A stretch of 64,000 nucleotides of DNA, taken from positions 186,001 through 250,000 of the forward strand of contig MU623372.1 of the NCBI GenBank assembly GCA_025201765.1, written 5' to 3'. A program made the position numbers and the translations under genes. This document shows, piece after piece, positions 33,071 through 42,413 of this stretch; position 1 is the stretch's first letter; each line of letters begins with the position of its first letter. The notes below the pieces were generated by a model, which made no database searches, had not been told where the DNA came from, and saw only the letters and a program-made list of their open reading frames with translations. Source of the stretch: Daldinia sp. FL1419 (Eukaryota; Ascomycota; Sordariomycetes; Xylariales; Hypoxylaceae).

Positions 33071-35053
33071 ATGCTTTTCCATCGCAACCTTCACCGAAGC
33101 CTACCACACTTGCGATTGGCGCAGATGACGTCCCGATTCTTAACCAACGGCGCAGCAAACCACGCGGCGAATGTGACCGCATCATCTATAAACGAAATAC
33201 CCAAGTCATGGAACTTTACGTCTAAACTTCCACCCGATCCCCTACTTCCGACACCAGCCGATTCATACAAGACACCCCGCGAGCAGATCGTTCCCCGGCT
33301 GGTCCCAGGCGCCCTGTTCTCATGGGTGCGCCCGCAGCCTGTCGAGAGACCTGAGCTCCTGGCAGTTAGCCCGGCGGCTATGCGCGACCTCGGCATTAAA
33401 GAAGGCGACGAGAAGACGGACGACTTCCGACAAACCGTTGCGGGCAACAAGATACAGGGATGGGACGAGGAGAAGCTTGAAGGAGGTTATCCGTGGGCGC
33501 AATGCTACGGAGGCCATCAATTCGGCAACTGGGCTGGCCAACTTGGTGATGGACGTGTTATATCGGTGTTCGAGACGACAAATCCAAACACGGGAATACG
33601 CTACGAGCTACAATTAAAAGGCGCCGGGTTGACACCGTATAGCCGTTTCGCGGATGGAAAGGCTGTTCTTAGGAGTAGTATACGCGAATTCATCGTTAGC
33701 GAAGCGCTGAATGCTCTCGGCATCCCGACCACGAGAGCTCTAAGCTTAACACTACTTCCAGAAGCCAAAGTACGGCGAGAAACGATTGAACCCGGCGCTA
33801 TTGTGGCTAGGTTTGCGCAGTCTTGGCTGCGAATTGGTACATTTGATCTTTTGAGAATGCGAGCTGATAGAGTACTCATCCGTAAGCTTGCGACATACGT
33901 CGGTGAGCATGTGTTTGGTGGTTGGGAGACATTGCCCGGCCGCCTTGAAAATTCCGACAGGCCCTTGCTATCAGCTCCTCCTAGACGCGGCGTTCCAGCA
34001 GACACGATTGAGGGGCCACCCGAAACTGCGGAGAACCGTTTTACGCGCCTGTACAGAGAAATTGCGCGACGCAATGCAGTTACCGTTGCTAAGTGGCAGG
34101 CCTACGGGTTTATGAATGGCGTATTGAATACAGATAATACTTCCCTTTTCGGATTGAGTATCGACTTTGGCCCCTTTGCTTTCATGGACAACTTTGATCC
34201 AAACTACACTCCTAATCACGATGATATCATGTCGCGGTACACCTACCGTAATCAGCCATGCATTATTTGGTGGAACCTGGCGCGACTAGGCGAAGCGTTT
34301 GGTGAATTAATCGGCGCCGCATCGGAAATAGATGACCCGAAATTAGTCGAGTATGGCGTAAAAAATAGAGAGAAAGCGAGAAGAATCATTGACAGAGCCG
34401 AGAGAATCATCTTGCAAGTCGGAGGGGAGTACAAAGCTGTGTTTGTCGTCGAATATCAAAGACTCATGAATGCCCGGTTCGGATTGAAGACCTACAAGGA
34501 AAGCGACTCTGAAGACATATTCAACAGCATCCTAGATTCTATGCAATCCCTAGAGCTCGATTTTAATCTCTTCTTCCGCCGCTTAAGCTCGGTCAGAGTT
34601 GACGAGCTCGAGACAGAGGAAGCTCGGCGAGACAAAGCGAGCGTTTTCTTCTACAGCGACGGCGTAACAGGCGCCGGCGGAGAAGCTGAGGGCCGTGAGC
34701 AAGTTGGCAAGTGGTTGAACAGGTGGCGGCAGCGTATCATCGAAGACTGGGGAGATGGAAACACAATCTCTGACGAACAAGACAAAGAACGAATGAGAGC
34801 CATGAAGAAGGTCAACCCGAACTTCGTTCCGCGAAGCTGGATCCTCGACGAGGTCACCAAGCGAGTAGAAAAGAACAATGAAAGAGATGTTCTGGACAGA
34901 ATCATGCATATGGCTCTACATCCTTTCGAGGAGAGCTGGGCCGGTCGCACGTTCGACGGCAAGGAATATAAGGGCGATGCAGATGAAGAGACGAGATGGA
35001 CAGGCGATGTGCCAAGACTCAGTCGGGCCATGCAGTGTAGCTGTAGCTCTTAG
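33071..35053 (+). CDS. SelO/YdiU-family protein AMPylase, mitochondrial form
   Basis: A single-exon protein of 660 residues from the ATG at 33071. The frame is open further upstream but has no earlier ATG. The basic N-terminus (MLFHRNLHRSLPHLRLAQ) suggests a mitochondrial presequence. Family motifs are YGGHQFGNWAGQLGDGR (near 146), LQLKGAGLTPYSRFADGK (near 179), RSSIREFIVSEAL, and the metal/active-site region GVLNTDNTS...IDFGPFAFMD (near 350). SelO is a pseudokinase-fold enzyme that transfers AMP from ATP to Ser/Thr/Tyr of mitochondrial proteins and takes part in redox balance. The C-terminus is MQCSCSS. Vertebrate SelO has a selenocysteine near the C-terminus, and here cysteines fill that tail. 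Confidence 0.93.
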   Translation: MLFHRNLHRSLPHLRLAQMTSRFLTNGAANHAANVTASSINEIPKSWNFTSKLPPDPLLPTPADSYKTPREQIVPRLVPGALFSWVRPQPVERPELLAVSPAAMRDLGIKEGDEKTDDFRQTVAGNKIQGWDEEKLEGGYPWAQCYGGHQFGNWAGQLGDGRVISVFETTNPNTGIRYELQLKGAGLTPYSRFADGKAVLRSSIREFIVSEALNALGIPTTRALSLTLLPEAKVRRETIEPGAIVARFAQSWLRIGTFDLLRMRADRVLIRKLATYVGEHVFGGWETLPGRLENSDRPLLSAPPRRGVPADTIEGPPETAENRFTRLYREIARRNAVTVAKWQAYGFMNGVLNTDNTSLFGLSIDFGPFAFMDNFDPNYTPNHDDIMSRYTYRNQPCIIWWNLARLGEAFGELIGAASEIDDPKLVEYGVKNREKARRIIDRAERIILQVGGEYKAVFVVEYQRLMNARFGLKTYKESDSEDIFNSILDSMQSLELDFNLFFRRLSSVRVDELETEEARRDKASVFFYSDGVTGAGGEAEGREQVGKWLNRWRQRIIEDWGDGNTISDEQDKERMRAMKKVNPNFVPRSWILDEVTKRVEKNNERDVLDRIMHMALHPFEESWAGRTFDGKEYKGDADEETRWTGDVPRLSRAMQCSCSS

Positions 35054-35687
35054 TTTCGATACAAGTCCTGGGTTAAAAAGGATGGCACCTCGTATAGGTC
35101 GTGAATAGGTAGGTAGTGTTAGGTACAAAATCGTTAAAAGTGGCGGATTCTTGTACTACTTTCGGTCTTTATTCAGCCCTAAAATAAGGCCGCTGCTATC
35201 TTGAGTCCTGAGCTAGTTAAATGAATTAAATAAAGCTATGCTGCTTTCTCCGATTATTATATCATTGACCTGAGAGATGTTCACGATTGAATTGCCGAAT
35301 TTATCATCTAGGTTACGACTTTGGTACGGTCAATGCTAATACGTAGATAAAAGTGAACGGCGACAATTGAATCTCAATATCGTCAACCGAATCGGGGGTC
35401 ATAAAACTCGTCTCGGGCGCCTGTTTTTATTTTTATTTCTATTTTTTATTCACGTAGCACACGATCTACGCGATCTATTTACGGCCAAGTCACAAATTAG
35501 GCATCAGCTTTTCAGCATATCATTCCACTAAATTAGCAGCTAAGATTTTCAAGTCCTGAAGGAATACATAATAAATATCACCTTGGTAACCCCCACCCTA
35601 GAGCCTCTTTGTTCCGGCCTACTTGATCTAGCCTTCGTTTGTTAGGTCGCTCGCTTCTCCTTCAAATATATTTCAACGGCCAACGTT
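35054..35687. other. spacer
   Basis: The 3' flank of the SelO gene and the promoter side of the membrane protein gene. T-rich (TTTTTATTTTTATTTC near 35424) before the start at 35688. No gene is seen. Confidence 0.5.
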
Positions 35688-36819
35688 ATGGATGTTATTC
35701 ACGGCTTATGGTCGACGGTTGTTCGGCGCGCAGCTCAGAATGATGTGCTGAACACGCTCCTCGCTGGTCGGTCTGTTAATCCCCAGCCGTCCAGCCAGGC
35801 GGGGCAAATCGCCAGCATAATTGTTATCACTATAGATCTTGCTGTACTCATTTGGGTTACCCTTGTTGTATGTAGTTGCCACTTATACCATGGGCTATGG
35901 CATATCCACTTACCAATTGTCGCAGTTTGTATACGTTTTGGGATATGTTTTTCCAACCTTGGCTATCGTCGAAAGCGATTACGCACCTCCAGCTTACACG
36001 GAACTGCCTCTTGATGTGATTGCTGAAGAAAATGGGTTCCCCAAGGACCTGACCGACGAAGAGAGCACCCAGCGAACACGGCCTGTCACATCTAGTCTTC
36101 GTGCCACCTATCGCCTCTTGCGCTCTATTCGCAGCAAATGGCCCCTTTTCCGAGGGTATTACTGCTTTACGGTCTACACCTTCGCTAGTTTTCCGCTTAA
36201 CGTCTTTTTCGCCATGACCCCATTCGTACCTGTGGTTTTCTCCACGATGATTATAGCTCTAGTTACGATGCCGCTGTATACGGCATGGACGCACATTGTT
36301 ATCTCCGAGCCTAGCGCGAAACCGATGAGGCAGCGTATAATACCGTCTAATATTGCGCTTCGCGCTCTGGTGATGCCTACTCTGGTTTTCTGCCTCGCCG
36401 AGGGAGCTTCGCAGGCTCTGGGGCATATCTTCGCCCTCAAAGTATTCCATATCCAGGGCGACAGAGACCCGATGTTCGACTTTACGTCTGGTGTGGCTAT
36501 GTTTTATACGGTTTCCCAGTTGCTCCTTACATCCCTCATTACTATTCCCGCCAGGGCTGTCTTGGTTCGCGTGCAAGCTTCTCTTCTTCCCGAGGACGAC
36601 CGGCCGATTCTCTCACTGGATCCAGCGATCACATCTCGGAAAGCAGATGGCAGGAGGTATCTTACTACAGCTGAGGCCTTCAAGTCTATTTCGCGTGCCG
36701 CATGGGTTAGGATATGCATGATGGATCTCAAGGTTCTTCTTCTTGGAATCCTGGTGTATGGTTTCTTGATTCTCATCGGGGTTCTACAATTTCTCATCGC
36801 ACAAGCATTGAGTCGCTAA
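35688..36819 (+). CDS. multi-pass membrane protein of unknown function, 2 exons
   Basis: Exon 1 is 35688-35867 and exon 2 is 35926-36819 (intron 58 nt, GTATGT...CGCAG), giving 357 residues. The join gives IWVTLVFVYVLGYVFPTLA, a continuous hydrophobic run followed by IVESDYAPPAYTELPL. About seven hydrophobic segments are visible, including VFFAMTPFVPVVFSTMII, ALVMPTLVFCLAEG, SGVAMFYTVSQLLLTSL and a final LLLGILVYGFLILIGVL. A PPAY motif on a polar loop could be a WW or NEDD4-type ubiquitin-ligase site. I do not recognise a named transporter or enzyme family. It is probably an intracellular or plasma membrane protein. Confidence 0.75.
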
Positions 36820-37116
36820 CTTAGCCCTTCTTGGTGAGGGCTTTGCTTGGTTGCTAACAGCATCTAGCAATGAGACTCTTTTCTTTGGGGTATTGCGATT
36901 CGAACTGATGAACTGGTTTGGGATTTGAGACTGTATAAATAGGAACTAGAGTGTATCCAAACATAACATGATTGCTAAGTTGTATATATGGGGTTATCCA
37001 ACCCATGAACTTTTTAATACCGGTTTTACTACTTTACCATTGAACTCACTCGTTATTATGGGCGTTACGGAATTTACCAGCCAGGACAAGCCAAGCGCAT
37101 CGTGCTAATCCTATAA

Positions 37117-38003
37117 TCATAGTTCCCTCGTCCTGGATTTTATTGGCGTAGGGTTTGCTCCCTCCCAATCCGCCAAATTCAAGACTTGCACACCCCAACC
37201 CTGTAACTCTTTGATAGCCGCAGCCTTGTCCTCATCGCTGGTGGATTCAGTGGCATCTTCTATAAGCACAACCTCGTACCCCAACTTGATCCCATCAATA
37301 CTCGTACCACGAACACATGCACTAGTTACGAGCCCCGTCATAATTAGGGTCTCGATGCTATGCAAGGTCAACTCGGAATGTAGAGTAGTAAAGCGGTGGT
37401 ACTGGTTGTCGGCGAAAGCTGAGTAAGAGTCGACCGAGTGATCCTGCGCCTTTTTAACATAATGCACAGGGGCGCGATAACCTTCAAGCAAGTGCAATCG
37501 CGTCTGAACACCGCGCTCTATCTCGGCGCCCCAAGTTTCCGGGACGCAGTGGTCCGCATATAGCATCTGTGTTTCGGTCTTCGTGGGCGTGTCCACAAAG
37601 ATGTCATTCACGGTATCTCCGGCGGCTTTCCCTGGGTGGCTTGAGGAAAACGAGATATGCCCCTTAGGATGCCAATCTGATATCAGTTAGATTGACCGCT
37701 CATGTAAATTTGCTCATACATCTTACCTTGAGAAGCGACAACAAAGGGCCACTCATGATTATCGAGGAGTTGGTAAATCTTAGGCAGGATAGTCGGAGCA
37801 CGCGGGTTGGCCAAGGATCCATTGATGAAGTCGTTTTGCACGTCAATGATAACGAGCGCTGTGTTTTTGTGTAACTTGTTGGAGTACTGGGGACTTTAGT
37901 TAGTATAAACAAGGATATCTTGGCGACTAGACTATGAACTCACTGGAACAGAGTATCCTAAGCCGCTAAAGGCAAGTATACAAGCTACGTTATAAGCCCA
38001 CAT
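37117..38003 (-). CDS. nicotinamidase (Pnc1-like isochorismatase-fold hydrolase), 3 exons
   Basis: Exons are 38003-37944, 37886-37727 and 37676-37117, all in phase, giving 259 residues. The catalytic Asp lies in ALVIIDVQNDFINGSLA, the metal site in DWHPKGHISF (Asp, His, His), the catalytic Lys in HYVKKAQDHSVDSYSAF and the nucleophile Cys in GLVTSACVRGTSIDG. This is the full nicotinamidase set, for converting nicotinamide to nicotinate in NAD salvage. It is somewhat longer than yeast Pnc1. Exon 1 encodes a hydrophobic leader (MWAYNVACILAFSGLGYSVP), which is unusual for this normally cytosolic enzyme and may be a signal peptide. If the true start were later, no other ATG would keep the IIDVQNDF strand. 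Confidence 0.88.
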
Positions 38004-38961
38004 TTCTACGAGTATGTAACAGCGATATAGTGGTAGTGCAAGTGTGCAAGTGCAAGTCAATTCTTGCCAACGACCATTACTCCAATGCTTGAATATCAGG
38101 TCAAAATGCAACTTAAAAAAAAAAAGAAAAACTCAGCAGAAGCGACCAATATTGTTTACCTATCGGCGTTAATAGAAGTGGCTGGGATTTTAGGTCCTAC
38201 GCAATCTCACGGTGAATCGTTACCCCGTTACAGCTGGGTATGATGCAAGTCACCAAGATAAGAGCTGAACGATCCTTTAAAGATATCGTGATTGTAGGCG
38301 GGGTTTTTGATACGATCTACGTTTTAAATCCTTTGGATTCGATAACAAGACTGACATACATAGCTGATGGATAGGTAGTGCATGTTTGGGGATATGATGC
38401 GGATTGAGTGTATGGTAAGATCCGTTCGGACTTAACAGCATAGCTCCGTCCCCAGATGACATCTTGAATCAAAGAGAAACAACTTCGAACATGGGAATTA
38501 CCTAATGTAATAATGAAATTACTAAACGTTGTCTCTAGGAAAGAGCCGACTATTATGTAATTATCGAGATATAAATAGGTACCTACCTATGCATTAAAGA
38601 GATCTTCCCATAAGAGATAGGGTGAATAGGGGGGGAACTTAAGCTTCGACGAGTAGGTATTAACTCAAGCAGACTCTGTTTAGGGAAGAATATGTCATTG
38701 GAGTTTACCTCTTGAAGGAAGAGCGATGACATCGATCGTCATAAACTGAAATATTTTGGTCAACAGCGATGCTAATTCCGAATCATTGGCATCGGCTTAA
38801 AGCAGACAGTAACTATCTAAAACCAAGCCTTGCATTCACTCTTGGACATTTCGCTACTTGTCACATAATTTTGAACATGGCTTATTACACCGTATCTACC
38901 AAGCCGGCGTTCTATTAAGCTGCGAGGTTCCCTATTCAAGTTATGATTAGGTCCCCTTTCA
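38004..38961. other. divergent spacer between nicotinamidase and PAP2 genes
   Basis: AT-rich with an A-tract at 38114-38130. The small minus-strand frame at 38277-38462 has no support. It likely holds both promoters. Confidence 0.45.
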
Positions 38962-40206
38962 ATGGATCCATATGTAGGAGGCAGAAGAATACGTCGCGGT
39001 CGTCCTACACGGAACTCATCAGTGACGGAGATACTCCAGAAATGGTGGAATTCACCGCACGAGCCATACGATATTGAAAAGCGACCCTCATTTAGCTTGT
39101 GGCTAAAGGTTACTTGGCCCGACCTTGTAACTATGCTTCTTCTTGGTGCAGTTGCTTTTGGCGTGAGTTTAGCAAGCCTCCCGGTTTATCTAGTCTAATA
39201 TTTGGGCATCGAGCAGGTCTATCTTCTTCACCCTGTTGGTGTTCGAACATTTCCTCTAACAGTCACCGATGCACGTACCGGCGAAGACACTGGTGAAGTC
39301 GTTTACCCCCAATTCGCGTATCCATATCGCCGTCAGTTTATTTCTTCTTGGGTGGATACTGCAATTGTAGTCATATTCCCCCTTTTCACCTTCTTTTTTA
39401 TTCAACTTCGCATCCGGAACTTCTGGGATGTCAATAATGCCATAATCGGCTGCGCATATGCCCTCGAGATATCATCCGCATTTCAAGTTACGGTCAAATG
39501 GCTTATCGGTGGCCTGAGGCCGAATTTCTACGACGTCTGTCAACCTGACCCGAGTCGTGCCAGCAATCCGGATTTTAATTTGACGGGTTTAAATGCCGTG
39601 GGCTATAAACAATACATGTATACATCGGAAATCTGCACAATTGGCCAGAGCCGGCCTTTATGGAACGCGATGCAGAGCTTTCCGAGCGGTCATTCTACGA
39701 CTACAACTGCTGCAGGTGTGTATATGTTCCTATACCTAAACGCGAAGCTCAAAGTCTTCGCGAACTATCATCCATCAATGTGGAAGCTTGTCCTAGTTTA
39801 TTGCCCTATACTAGGAGCTGTCCTTGTTTGCGGATCCTTGACTATCGATGGATCTCACAACTGGTATGACATTCTTGCGGGCGCCACTATAGGTACTATC
39901 TTCGCGGTCTCATCATATCGCACGGTATATGCCAGCATCTGGGATTGGCGCATAAATCATATCCCTCTAAACCGGGGAGCAGCGTTCTTATCGAAAGAAG
40001 TCTGGGAAAACTCAGGTTTCGCGTTCACGCGTAGAGCCGGCTGGAGAAAAGGACACTCTGATAATAGGAAAGAGACGCTGCCAGGCCCCGTCACAAGGAG
40101 TGGAGCCATGAATAGAGACCCCAGTATACGTTCCGAACGACCTCCCAGTGATATGGTAAGCCAAACCGTACGACAAGCTCAGGGCAGTGGAGGCGACACG
40201 GTTTAG
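38962..40206 (+). CDS. PAP2-family lipid phosphatase (Lpp1/Dpp1-like), 2 exons
   Basis: Exon 1 is 38962-39162 and exon 2 is 39217-40206, giving 396 residues. The 54-nt intron is a multiple of three but contains an in-frame TAA at 39196. Splicing gives LLLGAVAFGVYLLHPVG, which matches the family. It has several membrane segments and the three PAP2 motifs: KWLIGGLRP (motif 1), SFPSGHS (motif 2) and SLTIDGSHNWYD (motif 3). In motif 3 the usual Ser-Arg is Ser-Leu, while the His and Asp are kept. Related enzymes remove phosphate from phosphatidate and diacylglycerol pyrophosphate in ER, Golgi or vacuole membranes. The C-terminal 70 residues are polar and Ser/Arg-rich. Confidence 0.88.
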
Positions 40207-40832
40207 TATTTGGGCGGGGACGACACGATAGGAGAAATGCGACTTTGAATAGATCATTAATAAAGCAGTATTAGTAGTAGTATCAGATAAGTATTTTAAT
40301 ACCTAAGCACGGTTTATTCATCGGAAACTTCACAGTATAATGTCTCATTTGTCGAAGCGCCTAGGGTCTTGAGACGGTATATTCCTTTGTTATCTTGAGT
40401 ATTAGTACGACCGTTTTGTCGCCTGATTAGTTTCAAGTGCGCACAATGCATTTGTATTGTCGAGTCTAACCCGCTGAAAAGAACCAAACGTTCTAATTCA
40501 GCGAATAGGATTAATCCAGCGACGTACGTTGGTTGAGTCCCAAGGGTTGTTACTGAGGCTAAACAAAGAAGTTTCATCTGCGAGAATAGAATATTATGCA
40601 TAATATTTGCTAGTAAAACAGCCTCTTTCCCCTGGTAATCATAACTATGAACTAGTTCAGGGTCTTTCATCTCCCATTCCCCTTACAGACTACCTACCTA
40701 TGTAAATATAAGACGGCCGTTCTTGAAGTGGTAGGTATCTAGATCATCGACCAGAACATTAGAGATACAAGTCGCAATAGATATATAAGGGGCCAGTTGA
40801 CGATACAAGTATATATACATCTCATTCTCATA
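40207..40832. other. spacer
   Basis: The 3' flank of the PAP2 gene and the promoter of the next gene. ATATATAAGG at about 40781-40790 is a possible TATA box 45 bp before the ATG at 40833. The minus-strand frame at 40670-40314 (118 codons) has no recognisable features. Confidence 0.4.
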
Positions 40833-41666
40833 ATGTCACCCACCATCGACATCTTTCGCCATGCAGTGGCCCGCTCTAATGTCTATGGCAGTTATATGAG
40901 GGACCCAGGCCTGACTTTCGAGGGTAGAAAGCAATGTCTTCAAATAAGACAAACGTACGGCTTTGGGCACCTGGTCACCCATCTCATCGCATCCCCCCTA
41001 CGGCGTTCTATCGAAACTGCACTTTATGGCCTTGTACCACTACTGATTCCGTCCAAGAGGGTCAGCCTGCATGCTGAACTACAGGAGATCGCCGCTACAC
41101 CGAGCAGCACGGGGGTGCCGAAAAGCCAGCTCGAAAAATCATTCTCGCATGAGCAGGTAATTACGAAAGGTATTGAGGAGGATTGGTATGTTAAGGGCAC
41201 AGGCAGCGCCTTTGCGCCGGACGTAGCCAAAGTCAGGGCGCGAGCGCGGGAAATGCGCAACCTTCTATTTAATTTAGCGAAAGCAAGCATCGATAGCGGA
41301 GATGAAGACGCTCATCTCGTGGTGGTAACGCACGGAGAATTCGCACACTGGCTGGTGAATGATTTCCAGGGCGTCAACGCCTACCAGTTCACAGACTGGG
41401 ACAATGCGGAGATGCGATCGTACAAGATCAAGGACATGAATATCCCGATCCTAGGCGACCCGGAACTCGTCGAGACTACTTATAGCACCATGTGCCGCGG
41501 CATTTTCACCCCGATCATCCCCGATGATGAGTGCGAGCGCATTGCGGTGGAACGGGTGGTGAGACACGCGGAGCGGCTTGAATCCGTCGAGTCGCTTCAG
41601 CAAGAACTCCCGGATTATGAGACTACCGATGAATCTGATAGTGATTGGGCCGATGTAGATAAATGA
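40833..41666 (+). CDS. histidine phosphatase superfamily (phosphoglycerate-mutase-like) protein
   Basis: A single-exon 277-residue protein starting MSPTIDIFRHAVARSN. The phosphohistidine motif is FRHAVARS (RHA instead of the common RHG). The second Arg motif is ASPLRRSIETAL, and the second catalytic His lies in VVVTHGEFAHWLV. This is branch-1 histidine phosphatase architecture. Close fungal relatives are annotated as phosphoglycerate-mutase-family proteins without a fixed substrate. The C-terminal tail is acidic (TTDESDSDWADVDK). I chose the ATG at 40833 because the frame upstream begins with a non-ATG codon in the TATA region. Confidence 0.87.
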   Translation: MSPTIDIFRHAVARSNVYGSYMRDPGLTFEGRKQCLQIRQTYGFGHLVTHLIASPLRRSIETALYGLVPLLIPSKRVSLHAELQEIAATPSSTGVPKSQLEKSFSHEQVITKGIEEDWYVKGTGSAFAPDVAKVRARAREMRNLLFNLAKASIDSGDEDAHLVVVTHGEFAHWLVNDFQGVNAYQFTDWDNAEMRSYKIKDMNIPILGDPELVETTYSTMCRGIFTPIIPDDECERIAVERVVRHAERLESVESLQQELPDYETTDESDSDWADVDK

Positions 41667-42413
41667 ACGGATGTTTGGGTCTCTATAGACACTTGATTGA
41701 TAGGGGTAAGGGGTTAATCAAGCATGCCTTCTCCCCGTATCTCCCACAATCGGCGCTGGGGCGTAATATATCGGGTGCGCCTGTCAGCTCTTTTGGTACA
41801 CGGAATGATTATCATGAATTTATAATAACGAGGTAACATGTATCTTAGGTAGGTAGATATCTGTATTTGTATTATCACTGGATAGAGTAGGTACGTATTA
41901 ATTAATAGACGCATCACCCGAGCAACAATCCGACCTTGTACATATATACTTGAATAACAATGCAAACCAGCAATCGGAACACTTCCACTTTGTGGTCAAG
42001 CGGTACTGGGAGTAAAAACTGCTTCTAGGGGTGGCTTATGTATTTGCAGTGCACATGAAAGAACTAGCTGAATCAAAGGTCCATTTCCGGGCGGGTTTTT
42101 CGCGGTGCTGGGTTCGAGTCTTCGGAATCATCCCACCGACTTTTTTGTCTTTTATTATTTTAATTATTTTTTCACTTTGTTAATGTTCCTTCTTGATTCT
42201 TGTACTACTTAACCACTTTCTCCTTTTTTTTTTTTCTTTTTTTTTTCCCAAGATTGAGGTCTGTCGTAAACACAACTGGACAGAATATCATGAAGTCGTC
42301 GTACTGAGACAGCACCCTTATGTCGGTGGCGTTTATGAAGATTATTATGATTTAATCCTCGAAAAACTAATATCAGACCAGATTTTATGTATTCCGAATA
42401 AAAACATTTTCTA
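41667..42413. other. spacer between convergent genes, with Pol III-like element
   Basis: Holds the A/B-box pair described separately (41986-42146) and a T-rich tract (42222-42247) close to the 3' end of the HET gene. No protein gene is supported. Confidence 0.4.
41986..42146 (+). other. tRNA-like Pol III unit or tRNA relic
   Basis: TGGTCAAGCGG (41993-42003) fits an A box, GGTTCGAGTCT (42111-42121) fits a B box at 10 of 11 positions, and a T6 run follows at 42141. Spacing is about 107 nt. I could not build acceptor or anticodon stems, so a functional tRNA is unlikely. A tRNA-derived SINE, an unusual Pol III RNA or a relic are possible. Confidence 0.3.

Noticed and set aside
38962..40206. PAP2 gene as a pseudogene broken by TAA at 39196
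   Set aside because: The stop lies inside a 54-nt GTGAGT...GCAG intron, and removing it restores the family sequence.
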